Positions 6,928 to 13,293 of a stretch of DNA of 13,293 nucleotides are shown here, piece after piece. The position numbers were made by a program, and so were the translations under genes. Positions within the stretch are counted from its first letter, which is position 1; every line of letters starts with the position of its first letter. A model generated the notes under the pieces. That model did no database searches and was not told the origin of the DNA. It was given only the letters and a program-made list of their open reading frames with translations. The stretch is taken from assembly GCA_021158375.1 (NCBI GenBank), contig JAGGUS010000096.1, positions 1-13,293 on the forward strand. Direction: 5' to 3'. The DNA comes from Thermoprotei archaeon. Lineage in GTDB: Archaea; Thermoproteota; Thermoprotei; QMSL01; B3-G16.

Positions 6928-7740
6928 TTAACGTTCAGTAAGTTTAAGCACTTTTTCTAGCTCATTGATTATCACTTCTAGATCTACTATTCTCAATCCT
7001 GGAGTGTATATTACGAGGCCTCCTCTATTATCTATCTTACATGTAACTCTTCTTCCAAACTGCGGGAGAAGTGGAGTGATGAAAGTGAGTGACTTTATCT
7101 CATGCGCAGAATTCTTAATAGTACTATATATTTCCATAGTATCTAAGCCTTCACGTTTAATTGAAATTTCCTCTAACACAGAGCCCTCTATATTTGCACG
7201 CCTAAATGTTGCTCTAATTATGTTTCCTGAAACTTCGTATTCCTTAGAGGTAACCCATTGTTCAATAGCCATTATGTAGTCTCTTTCTAAGTGTAGAGGG
7301 GTAATACTGCTTACATCATTAAAGAGCTTTAAGGAAACTAGCTCGCTAACGGCCCTAGATATACGCCTGCTTGGCGAATCGAATACTAGAAGAAGGCCTG
7401 AGTTCACTCTAAGCCAGACGGGATGTTCTACCGTTATCGGATAACTTTCCAAACGTCTTTCTCCTTTAATTACATAGTGAACTTTGGCTAAATAGGTATA
7501 CGATAGCATGAACCGCGCATCCCTACTAGTAACCCTATCTGGAATGAGGCGCGCATCAAGATCCTTAATAATTTTTCTAAGTGCCTCCATTCTTCTTAAG
7601 GCTGCCTTATCATTTATCTCTTCGAAGTATTTAGATAGCTCTACTAAAGACGTATTGCTTAATTCCTTAAATATGCCTTCTGGACCGAGATCTTCAAGCC
7701 TTGATTTAGGAACTTTAAATATTGCTATTGTATGTGGCAA
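6928..7740 (-). CDS. Uncharacterised 270-aa soluble protein
   Basis: I do not recognise the family. The protein has no membrane segment, no cysteine cluster and no nucleotide-binding loop. The N-terminal third is helical and charged (KEL...SKYFEEINDKAALRRMEALRKIIKDL). The middle has beta-rich stretches (SGLLLVFDSPSRRISRAV, YPITVEHPVWLRV), and the C-terminal part has RRVTCKIDNRGGLVIYTPG followed by a closing helix. The alternating basic strands in the second half (NIIRATFRRA, EISIKREG) could suit nucleic-acid or protein binding, but that is a guess. The start is TTG at 7740, supported by AGGGGA five bases upstream and a TATA-like box about 35 bases upstream; no better start is nearby. It lies 77 bases after the HerA-like ATPase gene and 45 bases before the eIF2B-like gene, same strand. 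It may belong with the ATPase, but its own promoter leaves that open. Confidence 0.8.
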   Translation of the reverse strand: MPHTIAIFKVPKSRLEDLGPEGIFKELSNTSLVELSKYFEEINDKAALRRMEALRKIIKDLDARLIPDRVTSRDARFMLSYTYLAKVHYVIKGERRLESYPITVEHPVWLRVNSGLLLVFDSPSRRISRAVSELVSLKLFNDVSSITPLHLERDYIMAIEQWVTSKEYEVSGNIIRATFRRANIEGSVLEEISIKREGLDTMEIYSTIKNSAHEIKSLTFITPLLPQFGRRVTCKIDNRGGLVIYTPGLRIVDLEVIINELEKVLKLTER

Positions 7741-7769
7741 GTATTCCCCTGTTATTCTACATTATACAA

Positions 7770-7780
7770 TGATATAAAGG
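7770..7780 (-). promoter_or_regulatory. TATA-like box before the 270-aa gene
   Basis: The minus-strand sequence CCTTTATATCA, with core TTTATATC, is centred about 35 bases before the TTG start at 7740. It would place transcription start near 7750, leaving a short leader that contains the AGGGGA ribosome binding site. The whole 7741-7817 gap is AT-rich and holds no other feature. Confidence 0.5.
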
Positions 7781-7817
7781 AGTATCTTTTAATCTCATTA
7801 TGATTTTAAATACATCA

Positions 7818-10640
7818 TCAAATTGGACAATACGGTACCTTTTTGAAGAACTTACGCTTGTAGACGACACAGTTCGTACAGACATATACTGGCTTATTAA
7901 CGCAGAGAACTGCATGTTCTTTACATACCTTACGACCACATACAGCACAAGTTATAGTATGTTCTGGACAGAGCGACTTCCCACATATGTAGCAATGGTT
8001 TGTATGCCTCGGACATAGTATGACGTCACATTCATCACACTTCTTAGCATGTTTCGGACATAATATGGCTTCACAAACAGAACATGATAACATGTGATGA
8101 CTACATAGTACGGCTCCACAAACGGAACATATGGGGAGTTTCTTGCTCTGTTCTAAGCCTATAAGGGAAATCGAAACCTCCCTTCCACATACCTCACATC
8201 TACCCAGTACGAGCATATTGCTGTAAGGATCAAATAACACCTCTTTTTCGATTCCATTTACATCTAGAACAATGACATACTGCATTTTAATGACATAACC
8301 TTTCTTCCTGACCCTAAGCTCGGGACTTATTGTGAGTTCAACTATGGCATTGTTTAGCATAGCTCTATACTTCCTCTTGATAAATTCTATCTTCTCTCTA
8401 GATATGCTCTCTAAGGCCTCTAGTTCTTCCTTCATTAGCTTAATTTTTGATTTTAATTTAGCTATCTCCGCCTCAAGCGCTCTTTGTTCCTTCTGAATTC
8501 TGCGATATTCATTTGTAAGGGTACCTAATCTTATTCTCCTCCTCTTTAGCTCCTCTTTTAATCTGCTTATCTCCTCAGCTCTAGCTCTTACTAACTTATA
8601 GTCGCTCTCCTTGAGTTTAAGCTCAGCCTCTATTATCGGAAGCTCGTGTAATATCTCCTCTCTTCTTATCTTAGCCTCTAAATCTACATTTTCTATCTCC
8701 TTGTTCATCATATTTATTATGTGCTCTCTAGCCCTCTCCTTCAGATTCTCCAACTCCTTACGTGAAAAGACTACTGTACGCAAAACAGGTGAATAAAACG
8801 CCCTGATTTTAAATTTAGACTTCAGCATATCAACTAGCGCTTTCGTATCTTCAAGCGAATTAACTTCTCTTGTAGGATATTCATTTAAGATAGTTAATTC
8901 ATTTAGATCAACTACATCCATGTTGTAATGTAGTCTTCTAAAGCTTCCTTTATCATAAAGAAGGGATACTGTTCCTCTATGCTCTACCGACTTAGAGCCA
9001 AGTGATAGGGATACTTGGTATTTCACTTCATATACTGGACTTTTAAAGGTGTTTATCTGAATATTGAGTATTTTAAGGTTTAATCGTTCAAGTCGCTTAA
9101 TTAATTCCTTAGGAGATATTCTGGGTTTAAATGCTAATATTTGTTCTTTACTCGTAACTTCCACTATATTTTCCTCTTCTTCATAATGACTTTTCTTTTC
9201 TCCTTCTGTACTCTCCTCAAGTATTAGTACACTTTCTTTATTCTCATCTCTTTTCATTTCGAAAACTTTACCAGACAATCCCTTATCTTTAAGAGCTTCT
9301 TGTTTAGACGGCGCATATTTCTCCATGATCTTACGTATCTCTTCGGGACGAAGTGGTCCTCTATGGTATGTCATTAGCCATCTTACTTCAATTATTTCAC
9401 TTCTGCCCACTTCATAGTTATGATAGAGAAAAGTACGAGGCTTTAGGCGCATTATTGTTCCTACAGCATCTATTGTAAGCTCAAGTCCTTTTCTCACTTT
9501 ATCTACATCTTGTCTTGTTGAAAGCCTCCCTATAAATCTATGATTTGCATTTGAGAGGAGTTTATAATCTACATCAGATGGGTTTTGAGTAGCAAGAAGA
9601 CAACCAAGGCCAAAAGCTCTTCCTTGTTTTACTAAAAGCAAAAGCGTAGTCTTAGAGGGAGGCTTACTTATAGGCGGTGCGAATCCTACAAGCTCATCGA
9701 AGTATAGGAGAAAACGTAAGCTCGAGACGCCACCCTTCCTTAAAAGCCATCTATACAATTCGTTCAATAAAGCTCCAACAAAGAACTGTTTCTCATCCAT
9801 TGTAGTCATAAAACGTAAGTCTATTACTGATATCTGCCCCTTTGCATAGAAGTACTTATCAAAATCAATAGGTTCACCCTCAAGCCATACTTTATAAGCA
9901 GGGTGTGAAAGTAATACATTAAGATTTCGTGCTAATTTTAGACGAGATCTTTCAGGCAGGAAGGCGTCTATTGAGAGACTTCCTATCTTACTGAAAGGTG
10001 GGTTTATTACCTCTTCAACAAGGGTTTCTAGATCTATACTTTCACCATTAATCCAGTGACATTCTACTATTTTAGAGAGAAGAGCATGTTCTTGCGTATT
10101 CTTCTCTGAATAGCCTGCAAGTCTTATTAAAAGTGAGACCGTACTATCTATAACATCGTAAGCTATAGAAGGGTTTTCCTTTATAAGGTTATTAAAATTT
10201 GGAAGAGGGTCTAAATTTGGCTTTATTGAAAGGGGGACTCCATAGTTGCTTCTAGGTGTATATATTATTACACGTACATCGTTTACATACCTACTTATCT
10301 TCTCCTTTGGTATATTCCACCTTTTAATCTCAGCAAGGTATTTCTCCTTAAGCTTCTTGGAGTATTTTTCAGGATCTTCGCCCAACTCTTCAGCTTCAAC
10401 ATCTGACCATGGTCTGAATTCAAAATCTTCCGATGCTATAGCTAATGTACTGATATCTCCCTTAGGATCAATAGCTACTATTGGATAGCCGGCTAGAGCT
10501 AGCTCCTCAACAATAGCCTTACAGAGTACAGTCTTTCCTGAACCGGTTGCTCCAAGTACTATAGCATGCTTTGTTAACGTGTCAACATCTATAGTGAACT
10601 CGCCATTACCTAATGCTCTACCTATGCTGATCTCAGTCAT
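7818..10640 (-). CDS. HerA/FtsK-like ATPase fused to a coiled coil and a C-terminal zinc-repeat array
   Basis: A 940-residue ATPase of the HerA/DUF87 group. It opens with IGRALGNG, has Walker A GATGSGKT (residues 30-37) and the KGDIS strand after it, Walker B FLLYFDEL (Asp315-Glu316), a sensor-like LLATQNPSD, and NHRFIGRLST with the likely arginine finger (Arg372). HerA-type enzymes work as hexameric motors on DNA or, in some families, proteins. Residues about 390-640 have no domain I can name. A strongly charged coiled coil spans about 645-760, and a beta segment follows. Then come CEVC...C and five tandem CxxCx4CxxH units of 15 residues (about 838-912), ending in CVNKPVYVCTNC. ATG 10640 is chosen because GGAGGTAAT stands 7 bases before it; ATG at 10658 adds six residues and has no ribosome binding site. 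The upstream surface-protein gene ends only 26 bases before, so they are surely one operon. The substrate is unknown. Confidence 0.9.
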   Translation of the reverse strand: MTEISIGRALGNGEFTIDVDTLTKHAIVLGATGSGKTVLCKAIVEELALAGYPIVAIDPKGDISTLAIASEDFEFRPWSDVEAEELGEDPEKYSKKLKEKYLAEIKRWNIPKEKISRYVNDVRVIIYTPRSNYGVPLSIKPNLDPLPNFNNLIKENPSIAYDVIDSTVSLLIRLAGYSEKNTQEHALLSKIVECHWINGESIDLETLVEEVINPPFSKIGSLSIDAFLPERSRLKLARNLNVLLSHPAYKVWLEGEPIDFDKYFYAKGQISVIDLRFMTTMDEKQFFVGALLNELYRWLLRKGGVSSLRFLLYFDELVGFAPPISKPPSKTTLLLLVKQGRAFGLGCLLATQNPSDVDYKLLSNANHRFIGRLSTRQDVDKVRKGLELTIDAVGTIMRLKPRTFLYHNYEVGRSEIIEVRWLMTYHRGPLRPEEIRKIMEKYAPSKQEALKDKGLSGKVFEMKRDENKESVLILEESTEGEKKSHYEEEENIVEVTSKEQILAFKPRISPKELIKRLERLNLKILNIQINTFKSPVYEVKYQVSLSLGSKSVEHRGTVSLLYDKGSFRRLHYNMDVVDLNELTILNEYPTREVNSLEDTKALVDMLKSKFKIRAFYSPVLRTVVFSRKELENLKERAREHIINMMNKEIENVDLEAKIRREEILHELPIIEAELKLKESDYKLVRARAEEISRLKEELKRRRIRLGTLTNEYRRIQKEQRALEAEIAKLKSKIKLMKEELEALESISREKIEFIKRKYRAMLNNAIVELTISPELRVRKKGYVIKMQYVIVLDVNGIEKEVLFDPYSNMLVLGRCEVCGREVSISLIGLEQSKKLPICSVCGAVLCSHHMLSCSVCEAILCPKHAKKCDECDVILCPRHTNHCYICGKSLCPEHTITCAVCGRKVCKEHAVLCVNKPVYVCTNCVVYKRKFFKKVPYCPI
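7905..8129 (-). repeat. Five tandem 45-bp units encoding CxxCx4CxxH zinc-binding repeats
   Basis: Units begin CSVCGAVLCSHH, CSVCEAILCPKH, CDECDVILCPRH, CYICGKSLCPEH and CAVCGRKVCKEH, each followed by a 3-residue linker, so the period is exactly 15 residues. Each has one complete C/C/C/H set, enough for one zinc per unit. Nucleotide similarity survives between some units: GGACATA(A/G)TATG occurs near 8011 and 8056, exactly 45 bases apart, as expected for tandem duplication within the gene. The pattern recalls B-box or treble-clef modules but is shorter. Confidence 0.9.
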
Positions 10641-10666
10641 ATCGTCTATTACCTCCATGTAGAATG

Positions 10667-13293
10667 CTATGAAGGCACTACCAAATACTCTCCCTTACGT
10701 TTCATATATGTATATCCCAACATTACTCCTCCAATTAATCCTACAATTCCAGCTATTGCTGTTACTATAGGCCAGTTTTTCTTTAGTTTAATATAGCTTG
10801 TAGACAGTGCTTCATACTTCTTAGTAAGGTTATTATACTCCTCTAGCAAATTCTTATATTTACTACTAAGCTTTTCGTAGTCGCTTAACAATTTCATGTA
10901 CGTAGCATTAAGCTCCTCAAGTCGCTCTTCTAATAAGTTTATTTTTGTCATTAATTGTGTATTGTTTTTAAGCACTTCGTTATACAGTATAGTCAAATTA
11001 TTAAGATGATTAACGACCTCTGTATAATTGTTCAGTAGCACGGTATAATTTTCCCTTAGGACTATATATGATTCGTTTACTTCCTTAAGTTTATTTAGTA
11101 ATCCGTTATATTCCGAAAGTAAATCTGAGTAGTGTTTATTGAGCTTTGAGTACATTCTCGCTAAGTTCTCATACTTAGCTCTATATTCGTCATATTTGTG
11201 CCTATAATATGCTTCAAGACTTATTGGAATTCTTATAGATACTTCCTCTGGCAAGAGCACGCTCTCTATTACAGTAGTGCCTACACATGTGTTATGATAA
11301 TAAACTTCTATTATTAACGGACCATGACTTGGAATGGTAAGAACGACGACTCCTTTAGTATTAGTAATGCCTTCCTTATAGTTAGTAATGTCATCAGATT
11401 TCACTTTAAGGTATACATTAGGAAGAGGTTTTCCCGTAGCGGAGTCCACTACAGTTATTGTAACTTTCGTCAGTATATTTCTAAGGAATATGTTGAGTGT
11501 TGTATTGCCGTGAACTTGTACTGTAACATTTTGTGATTCGTAATTTTCAGCTGAAGCCCTCACTACGTACTCGCCATCGCGTACTTTAAATGTAACCCGT
11601 CCATGATCATCGGTCTTTCCCTGCGCTACTTTATTGCCTCTCATGTCGTAAACTGTAACATTTGCATTTGAGATTGGGTTATGAGTAAAAGCATTATAGA
11701 TACTTATGCATAATATTGTGGGGTAAAGCGATATCGTCACATTTTCATGCAGATCTAATAGATATATGGTTATGTCTTTGGGGGAAAAGCTTGGATGTAA
11801 GGCCCTTATTGTATACTCGCCGCCTCTAAGGTATGTTGTGTACTTACCATCTTCTTTTGTTAAATAGGAGGTCACCCTAGCACCGTTTAAGGTGGATATT
11901 TCAATGTATACATTACTGAGAGCTTGCCTTGACTCGCTCTCTACAACAGTTACCGTAAGCTCTCTATGCTGTATGAGATTCAATACTGCTCTTAAGATAG
12001 TTAATATAGTCTCTTTAGGAGTATGCGTATCAAGGCCAATAAAGGTAAAAGTCCCATCTCCTACTAAGAATGTAGCGTGAGCATATTGCCCATCATTTGT
12101 AGCATATAAGCTGAATAAGAGCGGCATATCAGTATGTATGACGTAGGGAGCTATTACTCCGCTCCATAGATATTCGTAATCATCGTAATTCTTAATTAGA
12201 TATCTTCCGAAGTCCGTTATTCCGGCTCCAATGTATCCTACAGCGGTATTATCGTAGGTTACTGCACATGCCTCATAGTCGCTCGCCAATGATATGAACG
12301 CTATAAGACCTTTTTCGCCTATTACATACCAGAAGTTCTTAGATCGATTACTTAAGGCAAAAAACGGTCTACCAGCAATATTTATTATACTGCCACCATC
12401 CTTAACGAATTTCGCTAAGTCCTTGATATAACGCATAACTATATCGGAGTAATCACTTTCATTTTCAAGATATGTCCTAGCTATCGGGAATATTTCTCCA
12501 TGAAGATTTATCAGTATTGCCTTTTTATCGTTAAGTAGACTATTTAGGGTATCTGATGAGTTGACTATGACGTAGTTTACGTGAAGGGAATTTAACAAGT
12601 CCTCTATATATGTCTTAGCTGAAGGCATATCAATTCCATACCAGTCTGCGTCACCCGTAGCAATTACATAGACTGTTGAGTTGGTCACTTCACGTATTTT
12701 CATTGCAAGCAGAACTGCTGCATTCACTTTAACTTTATAGCTCTCCCAATCTATTCCTACATGCCCATAGAAGCCATTACCTATATGAAAGAGAGCTACT
12801 GTTACATAATTATTGAAGTATCCCTTAGTATCTGTTGTGTAAATAGTGAAATACGGTCGTATGTTTGCTGATATACTATAAGTAGCTGAAACTAAGGATG
12901 GCAAATCTAGACCATCCTTTATTGCCATTTCTTCGCCATCTTTAGTTATATATGCGACACTAAGTGAACTTGATATAGACTGATAGGAAGTAATGCTCAC
13001 ACTATAGTTGAGATCAGAAGCAAAAGTTTCAATACCCTGCGTATCTAAGGATATCCAATAACCCCTCCCCTTATTTGAAAATATTGCAAATGGTAAGCCA
13101 GCAATGTTTATGAAGTGCAATCCCTTCTTGATATCGCTACTAATTAGCTTTATCAGATATATCGCTCCGTCTTTTCCTTGAAGTGCACTAGGTAACGGAA
13201 AGACGGAGCCATGTAGATTTATTAAGATATCCTCCTTTTTTACGCCGTTCATTAAATATGAATAAAGTTCGTCTGGATTATGAAGTACATAAA
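10667..13293 (-). CDS. Membrane-anchored stalk-like surface protein, 5' end beyond the window
   Basis: This is a large exported protein whose frame stays open to the right edge. The first in-frame ATG (13252) is internal, because residues before it (YVLHNPDELYSYL) continue the domain. Counted from that ATG: a first copy of an unidentified alpha/beta domain (to about 190), a second copy (about 194-430), and three carboxypeptidase-regulatory-like beta domains (about 432-510, 512-592, 594-675). A heptad-like coiled coil (about 680-825) follows, then one membrane helix (about 827-850) and a short basic tail, KRKGEYLVVPS. About 16 N-x-S/T sequons are visible, seven of them in the coiled coil, which fits an outside-facing glycosylated stalk with the C-terminus in the cytoplasm. 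A signal peptide should lie off the edge. It directly precedes the HerA-like ATPase gene. The role is unknown; it could be an S-layer-associated stalk, adhesin or receptor. Confidence 0.88.
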   Translation of the reverse strand, partial: YVLHNPDELYSYLMNGVKKEDILINLHGSVFPLPSALQGKDGAIYLIKLISSDIKKGLHFINIAGLPFAIFSNKGRGYWISLDTQGIETFASDLNYSVSITSYQSISSSLSVAYITKDGEEMAIKDGLDLPSLVSATYSISANIRPYFTIYTTDTKGYFNNYVTVALFHIGNGFYGHVGIDWESYKVKVNAAVLLAMKIREVTNSTVYVIATGDADWYGIDMPSAKTYIEDLLNSLHVNYVIVNSSDTLNSLLNDKKAILINLHGEIFPIARTYLENESDYSDIVMRYIKDLAKFVKDGGSIINIAGRPFFALSNRSKNFWYVIGEKGLIAFISLASDYEACAVTYDNTAVGYIGAGITDFGRYLIKNYDDYEYLWSGVIAPYVIHTDMPLLFSLYATNDGQYAHATFLVGDGTFTFIGLDTHTPKETILTILRAVLNLIQHRELTVTVVESESRQALSNVYIEISTLNGARVTSYLTKEDGKYTTYLRGGEYTIRALHPSFSPKDITIYLLDLHENVTISLYPTILCISIYNAFTHNPISNANVTVYDMRGNKVAQGKTDDHGRVTFKVRDGEYVVRASAENYESQNVTVQVHGNTTLNIFLRNILTKVTITVVDSATGKPLPNVYLKVKSDDITNYKEGITNTKGVVVLTIPSHGPLIIEVYYHNTCVGTTVIESVLLPEEVSIRIPISLEAYYRHKYDEYRAKYENLARMYSKLNKHYSDLLSEYNGLLNKLKEVNESYIVLRENYTVLLNNYTEVVNHLNNLTILYNEVLKNNTQLMTKINLLEERLEELNATYMKLLSDYEKLSSKYKNLLEEYNNLTKKYEALSTSYIKLKKNWPIVTAIAGIVGLIGGVMLGYTYMKRKGEYLVVPS
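12010..13293 (-). repeat. Intragenic duplication of an N-terminal domain in the surface protein
   Basis: Two copies lie about 240 residues apart. Copy 1 has ILINLHGSVFPL, FINIAGLPFAIFSN, FTIYTTD and FYGHVGID. Copy 2 has ILINLHGEIFPI, IINIAGRPFFALSN, FSLYATND and FTFIGLD. Copy 2 is preceded by VYVIATGDADWYGIDMPSAKTYIEDLL, whose copy-1 equivalent must lie beyond the window, as only the last part (YVLHNPDELYSYL) is inside. The copies are diverged, so this is an old duplication. Confidence 0.85.

Noticed and set aside
7800..8018. Plus-strand open frame of 72 codons over the zinc array
   Set aside because: It is antisense to the cysteine-rich repeat; the open frame follows from the repeat's codon pattern and has no ribosome binding site.
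10641..10658. ATPase start at the ATG at 10658
   Set aside because: It has no Shine-Dalgarno, and its first codons (GAGGTAAT) are themselves the ribosome binding site for the ATG at 10640.
1..13293. tRNA, rRNA, CRISPR arrays, insertion sequences or integration sites
   Set aside because: No intergenic gap is longer than about 80 bases, and none holds a cloverleaf, spaced repeats or terminal inverted repeats. The only regular repeats are inside coding sequence.

Overview
The window reads as a chromosomal segment of an AT-rich archaeon. Several genes point that way: a ribose-1,5-bisphosphate isomerase with its catalytic residues at the archaeal positions, an archaeal-type RqcH/NEMF protein, an archaeal AMMECR1-domain protein, an EMC6-like membrane protein, a HerA/FtsK-type ATPase and a sequon-rich stalk-like surface protein. 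Shine-Dalgarno sequences resemble GGAGGTGATC, TATA-like elements lie upstream of several genes, GTG and TTG starts occur, and AGA/AGG Arg and ATA Ile codons are abundant. A thermophilic Thermoproteota-type lineage is my best inference, but there is no rRNA or other decisive marker. Coding density is very high: no gap exceeds about 80 bases, and I see no tRNA, rRNA, CRISPR array or insertion sequence.

Positions 1-2879 (minus strand) form a likely operon transcribed rqcH -> Mut7-C RNase -> AMMECR1 protein, the last running off the left edge. The Shine-Dalgarno of the RNase gene lies inside the end of rqcH, and the RNase appears to lack an ATG at its family start. Divergently, from a shared ~60 bp promoter region, run an EMC6-like membrane protein (2939-3214) and a cysteine-rich radical SAM protein (3239-4393). 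They are followed by a CxxCxxCC (YkgJ-type) protein (4452-4937) with its own promoter.

Positions 4886-6882 (minus strand) carry two tandem eIF2B-alpha-family paralogues. The downstream one is a fully equipped ribose-1,5-bisphosphate isomerase of the archaeal NMP-degradation/RuBisCO III route. The upstream one has lost both catalytic residues and looks like a regulatory or eIF2B-like partner. The isomerase gene overlaps the YkgJ-type gene tail-to-tail by 52 bp, and a perfect 8-bp hairpin sits inside the overlap.

Positions 6928-13293 (minus strand) hold the least explained block. A large type-I membrane surface protein comes first in transcription order; it has duplicated N-terminal domains, three carboxypeptidase-regulatory-like beta domains, a glycosylation-rich coiled-coil stalk and a C-terminal membrane anchor. 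A HerA-like ATPase follows almost without a gap, fused to a long coiled coil and five tandem 15-residue zinc-binding repeats. A 270-aa protein of unknown family comes next. The surface-stalk plus cytoplasmic-ATPase pairing is the best candidate here for an undescribed system; its function is not evident from sequence.
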